The notes beneath the pieces are model-generated. The model searched no databases. It was not told where the DNA came from and worked only from the letters and a program-made list of their open reading frames with translations. From Leptidea sinapis (taxonomy: Eukaryota; Arthropoda; Insecta; Lepidoptera; Pieridae): a DNA stretch of 64,000 bases. The number at the start of each line of letters is the position of its first letter. Position 1 is the stretch's first letter. The DNA lies in NCBI RefSeq assembly GCF_905404315.1, contig NC_066279.1, forward strand, positions 4,724,501-4,788,500, read 5' to 3'. The position numbers were made by a program, and so were the translations under genes. Shown here in pieces: positions 14,401 through 29,400 of the stretch.

Positions 14401-17400
14401 TTTACCTATATCAATAACAACGGAAACAGAGCCATTTTTCTTTACGCCGTCTTGTGGTGTTTTACCTAAAAATAAATTATCGTATGATAAACTTTTGGAT
14501 AATACAATTAAATCATTGCTTAATGTTTTTGTAAGACTGATATATATTTATATTTTATAAAACTTGTATTAACGTACCTCCTATATCTTCATTGAAAGAT
14601 ATATTTTGTTTCTTTTTTTTGTCACTTTTAGGTGTTTTCACACATGCAGTTGCAAGTTGCTCAGGTTCAGTAGAATCTGGAAATACAAATAGTATAAACA
14701 TGCATTGGATTTAAAATACAGTGTATATTTTTGTAAATATTGATATTAGCTGAAAAGGAAATATTTAGTTTTTAATTTTCTTTGTTGGTGTAGTATAAAT
14801 CATTGTGTATGTCGGCGTTAAACCAGGGTTTCCTTGAATTGTCCATCATGAAGAAATACAACACTAAGAATTTCTCAGTTTATTGAAGCACAACTGCTAG
14901 TATAGATATGAACAGTCTTTACATAAAACAACGGCTTTTATAGCTTCCGTACAATAGATGAAACAGAGTAGATACAACTTCTTTTAAAACACAAATAAAA
15001 TTAGGTATTGTAAAATAATTCCTAAATACAGCCCAATAAATGTTTTAGTGAATTTATATAACTTCAAATGATTTATATAATAGTTTGTTCATTTAATTTG
15101 AACAAACATTACGAAGTAAGAAAATGGCGCTGCAAGCAAGTTTCGAAATACAATTAAGAAAGACTTATTGCATAAAATAATCAAGTTTGATACAGAATAA
15201 CGATATTAATTCTAATACAAATTAATTTACACAATTACACATTCAAATAAATATTTTAACGATAAATGAAACATCAAACATCTTCAAACAGTCAAAACAG
15301 TGTCTAATTAAATTAGTTAGACCTTCATAAATAACAGTTTCATGTTTACAAATAGCTATTTGTATTTAAATCTTATATATTTCAGATATATCTATAATAA
15401 TATATTCATATTAACGATAAACTAAAACAAAAATATCAATGGTTGCAAACAATTGACGGTAGGTGGCGATTTGCGCGCATATGTATCTCTTGGGCAAAGT
15501 GTGATTCAAATCCTTGGGCGTATTGGGGCTCATAACTACTAATTGCACCCACGATAGGAATCGAAAACTTTTCACCTTAGTGTACAAATTAATAATAATT
15601 AAATCTAACTTTCTTCATCACTGCTATCTACATTAGATGAATGGTTTAAATTGTGTTATATATTCTTAATCGGACGGTTTGCTCAGTTGGTGGTAAGAGC
15701 GCTCGGACGGAAACCGAGAGGGGCGGGTTCGAGTCCCGCATCGTCCATAAAAAAGGATGGCTAGAATGCATGTATTTTGGGACCCACTGAAAGAAGTGGC
15801 GTACATCATGGAAACTTATTAAGAATTGTTCTTCTTCTTCGACGGATTACTCTTGACAGAGCAGTCGTGGTCACGTCGTACGACGAACGATTCTACGCCA
15901 GTTATCCCTGGCTGTTGCTTCTCTGGCACATGTGTTGAGGGGAGTATTGGTTAGGGCTTTGATCTGGTCTGTCCAGCGCATAGGGGAGCGTCCTCTTGAC
16001 CTACTGCCGTTGACCCTTCCCTGAACAACAAGTCTCTCTATGGCATGCTCTCCACGTCGCGTGATATGTCCGAAGTATCTGAGGATACGGGCTCTGACTA
16101 TAGATGAAAGCCTTTCTTTCACCTTGAGCTCTTCAAGTATCGAGACGTTTGTGCGGCGTTGTGTCCAAGATACTCGTAGCATTCGTCTCCAACACCACAT
16201 TTCTAGTGCGTCAATCCTTTGTCTCTCTCGTTCTTTGACTGTCCATGTTTCGGCACCATATAGTAGTATGGGAAAAACTAGAGATCTTACTAACTGAACT
16301 TTAGTAGCTTTGGTGATATTCCTGTCCCGCCATATCCTCGTCAACTTCTGCATTGCAGATCTGGTAATAGCCATTCGCCTTCTAATTTCGTCTTCCAAGC
16401 CACCAGTATTAGCGACCAGTGATCCTAAGTATATGTATGATTGTACAACCTCGCAATTAGCAATCTCGACTATATCTGGTGCATTGTTTTGACTTCGATC
16501 GACAATCATCATTTTTGTTTTCTGCCGGTTTATTTTAAGGCCATACTGGAGGCTGGTATGCTCGATACGATGTAATAATTCAGCAATGTTAATCAATTAA
16601 GAATTGTAGAACGTAATAAAACTAAGAAAAAAGTTAATCGTTAGTAGGTCTAAAAAGTGGGAGAAAAAAGATATACCTAAAAGTAAAATATAACCTAAAA
16701 TTATTATTCAATATCTATTGATCAATCAATAATTTGTATCTCATATCTATGCGTAATTACTGTCTGCTAAAAGATAATATAATATATATGTGGAAGGCTA
16801 GCAGCTTATGATTGAGGATTCACAATACATTCTTTTTTCAAGCAGGTAATCTTTGAAAGATACTAGATACTAAACCTACTGATTTTAGTATCAAAAAACG
16901 ATAATAATCTTATTTTGAATTACTACTGAATTACTGATTTGAGTAGGTATAGATAGTATTATTTATTTATTTACTTTATTAGGACCAATAAACAGTAACA
17001 CAATAATAATATTTAACTATAACTAAGACATATAAACCTTAATTAATTGTGAAATCAACTACATTAGCCACAGATAAATTATATGAGAGAGAGAGAGAGA
17101 GAGACAAACACGTACATCTATATAAACAAAAAATAAAATTTATATGCTTTGTAACAATTAAAATAGAAAAGAGAAAAAAAAAGATCATCATAATAAATAT
17201 TATTGTTTACTAGCTGACCCGGCAGACTTCGTACTGCCTAAATCGATAAATAAAAGACCTAAGCTTTTGTATAAAATAAACTTAAAGCAAACAAAAGGAA
17301 TCATTTTTTTTAGTGTTATTACCCGTGTTTTAAGGAAGTTTATTTTACCTCCTTAGAAATTTAGAAAGATATAAAAAATTCTAGTTAGTTATTCATTTTA

Positions 17401-20400
17401 AACTATTATTTTTATTTGATTTCTGAACGACGGGGGACGCGTCAAAGGAAAATCAAAATTGTTGTTTTTATTTAAATCCGAGAATTTTCACGTTTTTTCA
17501 AACCTTTTGAACCTTCCCTGGACTTCCACAAATAATTCAAGGCCAAAATTAGCCAAATCGTTTCAGCTGTTCTCGAGTTTTAGCGAGACTAACGAAGAGC
17601 AATTCATTTTTATATATATAGATAACATAGGTATCGGTTAGTAGCTTTCATTTACTTTTATTTCTTTATTATGGAGTCGGAACATCCATATACATAATGA
17701 CAAGGACTGTCATGTCAAAAAAATGTAAATGTCAATTGCGCAAAACGTTCCGTTAATGCAAGATGACTAATTTTTTTAATAAATTATAATAATTTATTTC
17801 TTATGACTCCCATATCTTAGCGCCTCAATATTTTTTGTATAAACATCGTATAAACTTAAGTTCATAATTAATATAAACTTGTATTTGTACGATGCTTCCT
17901 TAATTTTTCAATTATGTGGGTCCATTCTCGCCATCCTTCTTTTGGTGCAAATCAAAATTGCATATTTAATCCCAGAAATGAGGGATATCCCTCAAAAATA
18001 ACAAGCTGCTTATGTGAGTTAGATTCTTGTCTATTTCTTTAGTAAGTTAGAAACATTCATAGCCACTACAACTTCTTGAAATTATTTTTCGGTAGGGTAA
18101 CTTTCACGAGTCAGTGGAGTGAGAATTATTATTTAGTTCCATTTATATCCAGATTATATAATATAATCCAGTTCTACGACAAACTTCAATAAAATTTAGC
18201 TATTCTTTGTAATCAACGACTTTCCTAGTTTACTCAATGCAATGGTTAGGTATGTATAAAATACATAAAATTTAGAAATGCTTTTAATAACACTCCGTTT
18301 TTTCAGATAAAATGCAAATGATTTAGTGAATTATTTAAATTATGTTAGTTTACGTTATTAAAACCATTACAAAATATCTGTCATATATATATAAGGTTCA
18401 GGCAGAGATAATATAAATTTTTCAAAAATAATATTATCAATGTTTGTATATATACCTCCCAAAGTAGTCTCACTTTCAAACTTATACTGTTTCTTCTTCT
18501 TATCGCTTTTTGGTGTTTTCAATATTGATGCATTGGCTTTAGAGATGGGTTCATCTTGATCTGAAAATATTATTATTAAAATTAATACATATACTCAAAT
18601 ATAATTACCCTTCATAATGCGTTCAAGAACCGCACATTATCACCACCATAAAATATATATCTTTATATATATAATTCTTGTGTGCGTGTGTATGTCACTG
18701 AACTCCTCCTAGACGGCTGGACAGATTTTATTGAAACTTTCTGTGTGTCTTCAGGTGGATTCGAGAATGGTTTAGATTCACAATTGAACTACCTCCTGAA
18801 CGGCTGGACCGATATTGATGAGATTTTTGTGTGTTCCAGTGAATTTGAGATTGATGTGTGTCTTCGGGTGGATTCAAGAATGGTTTAGATTCCCAATTAA
18901 ACTACCTCCTAAACGGCTGGACCGATTTTGATGACTTTTTGTTTGTTTCAGTGAATTTGAGATTGGTTTAGATTCTCAATTACGTCCATATAATATAATT
19001 CTCCTGTTCTTGTGTATGTTAGTGAACTCCTCCTAACGGCTGGACAGATTTTTAAAATTTAAGACGTGTGTACAGGACAACGTCTGTTGGGTCCACTAGT
19101 ATACTATATTATGTTTCGTTAGAACGAATTTCTTATCTGTGACAATTTTATTATTGCTAAATAATAACATCGATTTCGATAATATTACTTCATTTAAATT
19201 TCGAACAAAACAAATTTCTGAAAAATAAAGTTGATTATCCTCTATTATAATATCAATCGATATGAAGTTTAGTTCGAAATGAAATGTCAATTTGCAAACA
19301 AATTTGACAAATCCTGCTCGTAAGATATCGAACGATGTGATGATGACCACAGACATGGATCCAAATAGATGCCGCGAGTGTTTGTACTTCGCGTGTCAAA
19401 AAGACGACAAAAAGAGGAGCAATGCTCTTCCTTTGACGCTTTTATTTTATTTTTATTATGATTTATAATACATTGCCGATTTTAGTAATAAGCAATAACG
19501 ACTATTGATGTACTGCAAACGTCAACTAATGATGAGGTGAGTGGCTAAACGTTGGGCTCGATGCACTGGCATTTTTAACGACGTCACAGTAGGTACAAAA
19601 AAAAGGCACAACTTGGTTTTCATACAGACGGAGGGATTTGCGTTATCTACTTGGATCTATGTCTGTGGTTGGGACCGACTCTAGTTTGTCTCTGAAGGCA
19701 CCATGACAGCTGCCAGAATGTTTTCATTAACGCCCTTACTATTTTTAAATTTATGGTGGCCCTGGATGCATCATGGAGTCTTATGATATGTGGGTAGATA
19801 ATGTAGTGTATGTAACTATACATAATTAGGCATTAAAACACTCGTGTAATGTTATTTAAAAACTAGCCTTTGGCTCGTTTCATAAACGCGTGTTTTATGC
19901 CCTTCATTATGTACAGTCACATAAACTGCTATTAATGCATTGTTTTTTGAAGTGAAACTTCTTTGGAATCGATGTGATTTCAAACCGGATGCAACGGAAA
20001 AAACGACAAGTAAGAGACACACATACAAAAATGTCTAGGATGAAGCTGGCAAAGAATGAGACAGAAATATGCATGCTATTGAAGTGAAAACTTTTTATCA
20101 TCGTTGTGATTTGAAAGTCGATGAAACGAAAAAGCGACAGTAAAAAGAGCAGTCACGTCAATTCATAATATTTAACATGGGAGATAATGAGATAGGAAGC
20201 ATAATACAATGTTTTGGTACCAGGCGATCATAGTTAAAGAAGAGATTGTCTTTAGTATGGCGCGAGTATACCTTAATATATTCTGACTCCAAGCGCACGA
20301 TGTATTACTACACAGACACCAGGAGATCATATTATTATATATATTAGTGGTGGTAGGAATGTCTTTCATAGCGGTTGAAATCATGTGTCATCCTAGGAAC

Positions 20401-23400
20401 ACGTACCAGGAATTCATATGCAGTTTAGAGGTTCATGCACCATGCAGGTTGCACTTCTGACATGTGTACTTTGTACGCACGCAATGTTTTTTTTAAACAC
20501 AATTGGTAATAATATTTACCTATATCGATAACTTCTGAAACAGAACGATTTTTCTTTTCACCGCCTTTAGGTGTTTTCCCTAAAAATAAATTATTGTATG
20601 ATTAACTTATTAGTAATAAAATTATATCATTGCTTAATGTTTTTTTTAATATTTACAAGATTTTTATATTTAATAAAAAATGTATTTTCGTACCTCCGTC
20701 GTCTTCATTCAAAGATATATTTTGTTTCTTTTTTTTGTCACTTTTAGGTGTTTTAACAAATGAAGTTGCAAGTTGCTCAGGTTCAGTAGAATCTAGAAAT
20801 AGAAATAATGCTAATATAGATAGATTGTGTCAATTATTTTAACATTAGCATAATCAATATTTCACAGAAAAATATTAATATACCTACAACGTTTTTATTA
20901 AGTATTAATAAAACTTGCAATTACTTCTTGGACATTTGTACTACGTGAAAAATAAAATACCTACGTCTGCATCGCATCATAAAACGATCTATTGCATAGC
21001 GTAATGAGATACGACTCAGTCACATTGTACATATGGCCGCAAATCGCCACCTACCGTCAATTGTTTGCAACTATTGATATTTATGTTTTAGTTTATCGTT
21101 AAAATGAATATATTATTAAAGATATATCTGAAATATGTAAGATTCAAATACAAATAGCTATTTGTAAACATAAAATTGTTATTTATGAAGGTCTAACAAA
21201 TTTAATAGACACTGTTTTGACTGTTTGAATTGTTTCAAGATGTTTGATGTTTCATTTATCGTTAAAATATTTATTTGTAAATTAATTTGTATTAGAATTA
21301 ATATCGTTATTCTGTATCAAACTTGATTATTTTATGCAATAAGTCTTTCTTAATTGTATTTCGAAACTTGCTTGCAGCGCCATTTTCTTACTTCGTAATG
21401 TTTGTTCAAAAATTAAATGAACAAACTATTATATAAATCATTTGAAGTTATATAAATTCACTAAAACATTTTATTGAGCTGTATTTAGGAATTATTTTAC
21501 AATACCTAATTTTATTTGTGTTTTAAAAGAAGTTGTATCTACTCTGTTTCATCTATTGTACGGAAGCTATAAAAGCCGTTGTTTTATGTAAAGACGGTTC
21601 ATATTTATACTAGCAGTTGTGCTTCAATAAACTGAGAAATTCTTAGTGTTGTATTTCTTCGTTATGGACCCTGATCAAGGAAACCCTGACTTAACGCCGA
21701 CATACACAACCACTTTGTACCAAAAAGCTGTCATGCTATATGTGTAAAAATATTTAGTAAATTACCAAAAGAAATAAGAGAGGAGACAGTGTTAAACAGA
21801 TTTTAATATAACACTATTAAAAAAATATTGTTTTGGCTCAATAAATGAATATTATCAAACGAAGTGGTAACTGGCACCAATACTATTTTTACCAATAATA
21901 TTATATTTTGTTTTGATTATTTTTACTACATTATCTCTTAGCATTTCATTTATTATTGTAATTTTGTAAGGTACTTTTAGAAGTTTTTACGTTGGTCAAA
22001 TTAAATGTAACAGTAATTATTGATTGTGTTAGGTTTATAATATTGTGAAGAGAAACCACAAAAATATTTGCATGTCTGTCAAGACGAACATGTGCCTGCT
22101 CTTAAATTTGTAACAACTTTACTTGTGAATGTTTCTGGAAAATAACTTCGACTTTGACATTGTAATATTTAAGCCTAAATGTTAGTTACAAATGGAGAGA
22201 AGAAGGCACAGAAATATCTTTATAAAAGGCCGGAATCGCTCCTGTGCTTCCTCTAGTGTTACAAGAGAATGTGGGCGGCGGTGATCACTTAACACCAGGT
22301 GTCCGCACGCTCGTTTGTCCTCCTCTTCCAAAGAAAAATGTTTTGTGGCATTAGTGCCCGAACGAACACTGGATACACAGTAAGATCCAACTTCACTAAA
22401 ACAATAAGTCTGCTTAGAAACTCTGCAACTTAAAGCCACGTATTCATTAGTAAACATTTGTTTATAAACACTGTTTATAAACTGTTCATAAACAATGTTT
22501 CGCAATGTTTCATCATCTCTGTAAACAGTTCAGAAACATAGGTGATGAAACATTGTTTATGATACGTGTTGCCATGTTGCCACTACGAGTGGAGAGCAAG
22601 ACGAAACATCTAGTTTATAAACAAAAGCCAACAGATTAAATACATAACTTTTATTCAACAAATAGTTTCAAATCTACCACCTTTCTTCTTTTTTTTTCGA
22701 TTAATGCTCTTGTGAATTATTATGTAAGCACCAGAGAGCATCACTACCTCCTCGGGCGACATCCTGTGAACAACTGATAAGTGTGGACGGCCAAGTTTCA
22801 GAAACATGTGTTTATTGTAAACTTGTTTACCGCTAGTCATAAGCAGTTTATCAACAAATGTTTACTAGTGAATACGTGGCTTAACAGTCAATAGAGAGTC
22901 TATTGACTCAAGATACATTACTTTAACTGCGAGGCTTTTGAGCCGATACTAAAAAGGACACTTACGTATTTCTTCGACGAAATTCGAATTACGTTTTTCT
23001 TTTCTTTTCTTACTTTTCGACTTATTCAAAGTTGTGTCTGAAAAATTTAATTATGGTAAGTTATTATTATAACATTTACATCTTAGATTAAGGATTGGTC
23101 TCCACAGCGCTTCAGCTACATACCGTAGGCGCAGTCGCAAATTCTAATATTTTTATTCAAAATAGGATGTGACATCACTTATTGAAAGTCAAAAAACTAC
23201 CACCCATTACAAAATGAATGCCTCAGACCTGAGATGAATGGGCGCAACAAACTCAGCGGGCTTTTTTTTTTCATCGAATAAATATGTTTACAAAGTAATA
23301 TTGTACAATTAAACTTATTATTTAATAGCCTGAGGGCGATCACTCCATTCCCAATCTGTGGTATCATTAAGAAAGTCATTTATGTTATAGTAACCTTTAC

Positions 23401-26400
23401 CACACAAACGTTTTTTTAACAATTCTTTTGAATAACGTAATACTTTTGTTTTGAACATTTTCTGGGATCTTGTTGTAAAAGCATATACATCGCCCCACGA
23501 AAGACTTACTTACTCGACTTAGCCGGCGACTAAGTGCGGCAACTAATACTACGCCCAAATGGGCGTACTCGAGTCAGTCGCTAAGAAAGACACTGGGATC
23601 ACCATATCCTCAGTAAGTATTTAAAATAATTTCAATGTAAAATAACACGAAGCGTATGTTACAAAATTTGAACGATGCCATTGAGTGTCAAGATGACGCG
23701 CACACAAACATCTAATAGTTGCCGAACTAAAAAAGCTACTGTTCTTAGGTAGAGCGGTATCTAATTGGAGCGCAGCAGGAAACCAATCCATTATCTCAGA
23801 TTTATATCTTATTCATATTCATTACACTAAACGCTTATTATAGTCAAGCAACATTATTACTAGACAGAAAGGGAAAACCATAGACTAAAAATTTCATTAT
23901 AAATGATTGCGAAACTGAAGTGGCAGTGCGCAGAGCACATAGTTTGACGGACAGATGGCCGGTGGGGCAGAAAAGTCCTCGAATGGCGACCAGTGGAAGA
24001 CGCAGTGTTGTTTAGGCCCTTCACAAGATGGACCGACGATATGTTCAAGGTCGCCAGAATACGTTGGTTAAGGGCAGCGCAGGACCAATCGTCACTGAGA
24101 TCTTTGGGGGAGACTTTTGTCCTACAGCAGTGGACGTCATCCGGCTGATGATGAAATGATATAATTTTTATTTAATTAAATGGTTCCCTAGATTTATAGA
24201 ACACAATATATTGGTAGTAGTTTGCTTGTATTTTATATAATATACTAGCTGACCCGGCAAACGTTGTTTTGCCATATAAAGTATAATTCACGCGATAGTT
24301 TTATAAGTAATAAAATATTGCCTATATAATAGCCTGTACATCATTATGTTCTATTGTCAATAGTTTTTGCAGCGCACGCAAAAATAGGTTTTCGATTTTA
24401 CACCTTGTGTTACAAAATAGCAATTTTATTACGGATCCCTAATTTTGAAAAAAAAAAAAAACATAGCCTATAGCCTTCCTCGATAAATGGACTACCCAAC
24501 ACTGAAAGAATCATTCAAATCGGACCAGTAGTACCAGAGATTAGCGCGTTCAAACAAACAAACACACATCTTTATAATATTAGTATAGATAGTATAGATT
24601 AAAATTCGACTCACCTCTACTTTCATTCAAACTTATATCATTGTTAATTTCATGTTGAATTGGCGTTTCTTCTGGTGCATCAGAATCAATATGAATTGTT
24701 GGCACTAAAATTTAAAAAAATGTCTAGTTAATATACCTACAACCATTTATTGAATTAGGCGTTACTTTGCGGAAATCCATAATTATACAAATGATTTAAG
24801 TTTTCTTTAGTGTTAATTCCGCCAATATTGGTTTTTAAAACAATTCGACACGTGTTTCGCCTCTACACGAGGCATCCTCAGGACGTACGTGCCAGATTTT
24901 GGCGAGACAAAAAAAAAAACAAATATTGGCGGAATTAACACTAAAGAAAACTTAAATCATTTGTACATTCATACAACCATAATTACTAGTGATTTCAACA
25001 ATTTGTTATTCTTAAAGTGATATCCCTCATTTCTGGGATTAATTAAATTATGAACGATACGGGACCCCACAGTTGACTCACTTGGAAGAGCGCTCGGACG
25101 GAACCCAAGATGTTAAATTTAGTAGTAATTTTGGTAAGGTACAAATTTAATTTGACTAGTGATTTATATTGGCACTAGCAACAACCTACACAGAACCCGA
25201 TGGACAAATGTCTCAGGCTGTAGACAGTCGAAAGAGGCGATTCCTGCACTATCGCCCAAACTGACACGTATGTAATATGACTTATTAGCCTAAACAGACA
25301 CGACATCCGAATCATGGTCGGCACCCTAACGGGTCACACATCACTGAACAAGCACCTATTTACAATCGACGTTACGGACAGTCCTAGGTGCAGGGGCTGT
25401 CTAACCGAAGATGAAACAGTCACTCATGTAACCGTGGAATGTGCTGGGGTGGCCAACCAACGGGCAAAAACCTTAGTAAATATAAGGTCGCTCCAGGAAA
25501 TCTGCGAACACCCCAGGAGTGTTCTGAACTTCTGGAAGGAGCTTGGTTGGAATGACTGTGTAACACTGCACGCAAAATGGACCCAACTAAGCCGTCTAAT
25601 TGCCGAAACAGGTGTCCTTTACCAATACCAATAAGCTCACAATGCAATGCTTCTAATTATTATTGTAAAACCCAAAAATTCTGAGTAACAATAAGGCGAA
25701 GGAAAAATATTGTTTTATTGTATCAATATTTATAGCAAGACTAGGTTTAAAGATAAGAACCATTTATGTTACATTAGTTAAAATCCAGATATTATACACA
25801 GATGGATATTACAATAACGCCTGGGTACCAAAGGGGTGTGCACAAAAACAACTGGTAACCATTTGGTATGATACTGACACATTCTTGCCCCTAACTAGGC
25901 ATAGCCTTTACTATGGGTGCAAGACAATGATATATTTAATATGATATACATACATTAATACATATAAACATCCATGACTCGGAAACAAACATCCACATTC
26001 ATCATATGAATGTTTGCTAGGCGCCGGGATTCAAACCCGGAACCTTTAGCTAAGTATTACATAAGCCCAAATTTTTTTTTTATAGAATAGTAGGACAAAC
26101 GAGCGTACGGGTCACCTGGTGTTAAGTGATCACCGCCGCCCACACTCTCTTGCAACACCAGAGGAATCACAAGAGCGTTGCCGGACTTTAAGGAAGGTAT
26201 ACGCGCTTTTCTTGAAGGTAACCATGTCGTATCGTCCCGGAAACACCGCACAAGGAAGCTCATTCCATAGCTTCGTAGTACGAGGAAGAAAGCTCCTTGA
26301 AAACCGCACTGTGGAGGACCGCCACACATCCAGATGGTGGGGATGATATCCTAACTTGTGGCGTGTCGTGCGAAGGTGAAATTCGGCGGCTCCTGCCGCA

Positions 26401-29400
26401 GCAGGCCTCAGGTTAAACAGCTCTTCGGAACACTCCCCGTGGTAAATGTGGTAGAAGACACACAATGAAGCGACGTCTCTACGCAACGCCAAGTGATCGA
26501 GCCGTTCACAGAGCGCTAGATCCCCGACAAATCGAGCTGCTCTGCGTTGCACGCGGTCAAATGGATCGAGCTGATACTGGGGTGCGCCAGACCAGAGATG
26601 ACAGCAATACTCCATGTGAGGCCGGACCTGCGCTTTATAGAGCGCTAGAATGTGGGCCGGCTTGAAGTATTGCCGTGCTCTATTTATGACGCCTAGTTTC
26701 TTCGAAGCCAATTCGGCTTTGCCCTCCAGATGGCCACGGAATTGGCAATCGCTCGAGATTTCGAGACCCAGTATTCCGATACTAGGCGAGGCTTTAAGGG
26801 AAGTTTTCTCGAAGAGTGGTGATGATATTTTCTCCAATTTGTATATTCTCTCTTCTTAATGGTATTCTTGATGGCCAAAGGGGGTCACCCTTTAAGGACA
26901 TTTCCAATCTGATTGTAGAGGCCATACCAACAAAAAAAACGATTTTGGTCAATTTTGTTCTGTGATTCTGAAAAGATGTTTCATATCACAATCAAAACTT
27001 AGCATGTTATAGCCAGCATAAAGTGTGAGTGATACTATCTCCGGCTGCGCTAGCTGAGTTGACACTCGACCTTTCGAAATCAGTCGTTTTTAAACCTCTT
27101 AACATTATCTTTATGCCTCTTCTTGTTTAAGGCCAGAGCTTATTAGATTTTAGTCAAAATGATTTACCTTCGTCAGTACAACTACCCTTTCTTGTGGAAT
27201 TTGCAGTGTCAAGATCACCTTTAGTATCAATGAAAAACTTGAATGGTGCATCTGTTTCATCTCCATCTATAAATAAATATATTGAATTGATATGAAGTAA
27301 AATAAAATGAAAAAAGATAATAAGACTGTGTATCATCCCTAGGTAATAATGGCAGGAGTGAGAAAAAACTGTATGGAGTATATAAATATAAAAAAAAGGC
27401 TCTGTCGTAAATCCTATTACTCCACTGCTGAATATCTAAATGATCGGACAGCCTGGGACTAGATTGTGATTATTTTATAGCGATAGAAATTACTGTACAA
27501 TATTGTATATTTTTATTGAAAAGAGCGCAAAACAAGAATGCTGGGAGAGTTTCTTGCGCCGCTTCTTCTCTCTCAGAGCGCCATTTGTTTCCGAAGCGGT
27601 AGTAGTATCTAGTAGTTATTAGAAGTGACATCAAAAAGAATTCTAAAGGAATCAATTTTGAGAAAATAAATGCCTTTTATGAATAAGACAATACTTAATT
27701 TCTAATTAGACAATTTCGGCACAGATATATTCACGTAAATACATAAATTTAAGTACGTATTAGATTTGTACTTGGAAAGTACTAGTGGAGATATTCGAAT
27801 TCATATAAAAAAATATAAATTATTCAGAATAGGATTTAAAATCACATATTGAACGTCAAACACTACCACCTATTCGAAACTCATGCCTCTGACCCGACAA
27901 GAACGGGCGCAGAAACTCAGCGCGCATTCTCTCTTTATAAAAGTTCGTGCAATAAATTTATTAATACTATTTATTAATGAGGGCAGCTTCTGCGCCATTC
28001 CCAATGTGTGGTATGATTTCGAAATTCATTTACGTTATAGTAACCTTTACCACATAATAATAACACGTTTTTAACAATCATTTTGAATTTGGTAATACGT
28101 AAATGTGTTTTGTACATTTCTGGGATCATGTTGTTAAAGCATATACATCGCCAAATAAAAGACTTACTAACTCTTAGTAGTAGTAGCCATAACAAGTTCT
28201 CCATTCCTGATATCATACATTAGTACCTGGGTGTAAGAGCCATTCTCTGTTTGGTGTATGTAAAGGGGGTCATCTGATACATAGAAAATTGTTGACCCAA
28301 AATATTTTGAAGTTATACTTCTTTTAGCGCGATGGTGAATAGGATTTAAAATCACATATTGAACGTCAAACACTACCACCTATTCGAAACTCATGCCTCT
28401 GACCCGACAAGAACACTTGATGAGAGTGAATTTTTACGATGCGCGCGCGCACACCGACACCTGAATTCTACATCGCGAAGTTAGTTCTACTTGGCATGAA
28501 AATCGATAACTATGTTAAGTTGTATATTCTAGTATTTTTATATTTAGAACACGTGTTTCGTAACAGTACAATTAAACAGTGTGAATAAATAAATATTATT
28601 TTGGTGTTTTTTTTAAATCAATTTCATATACGACGGTGATAGTATTTACTAATAATTTATTAGTATATCTATATACATTGAATATCTATACTAATATTAT
28701 AAAGATGTGTGTTTGTTTGTTTGAACGCGCTAATCTCTGGTACTACTGGTCCGATTTGAATGATTCTTTCAGTGTTGGGTAGTCCATTTATCGAGGAAGG
28801 CTATGGGCTATGTTTTTTTTATTTAAAATTAGGGATCCGTAATAAAATTGCTATTTTGTAACACAAGGTGTCAAATCGAAAACCTATTTTGGCGTGCGCT
28901 GCAAAAACTATTGACAATAGAACAAAATGATGTACAGGCTATAATATAAGCAATATTTTATTACTTATAAAACTATCGCGTGAATTATACTTTATATGGC
29001 AAAATAACGTTTGCCGGGTCAGCTAGTTAGTGATAAAACTGATTTGAATAAACTGTTTTGAGTGCATTTATAGATGTGAGGTTAATTGTCGGTATGTATA
29101 ATTTATTTACATCGCTAATTAAAAATTATTGCATTATTATCTAAAAAATATATTTTTTTTTTCGTTTTGTTAAAATTTGATTTAATTTTCCATACGCCAA
29201 AGAAGTATAACTTCTAACGCGTGTACATAAGTACACGCACTCTTTTTTTTTCTTTTTTAATGGAAAAGGAGGCACTAGTGTTTGGGTTACCTAATGTTAA
29301 GTGATCACCGTCGCCCACTTTCTCCTACAATACCAGAGGAATCACAGGAGGTTGCCGACCCTTTAGGACAGGGAAGCTCCATGTGATTTTTTGCATTAGA

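Noticed and set aside
17085..17104. CRISPR-like or other spaced arrays
   Set aside because: Only simple microsatellite and minisatellite repeats are present; there is no repeat-spacer pattern, and the DNA is eukaryotic.
19907..20384. Two minus-strand open frames (64 and 70 codons) with hydrophobic stretches
   Set aside because: They lie inside dispersed repeat family C and have no conserved counterpart in the other copies.
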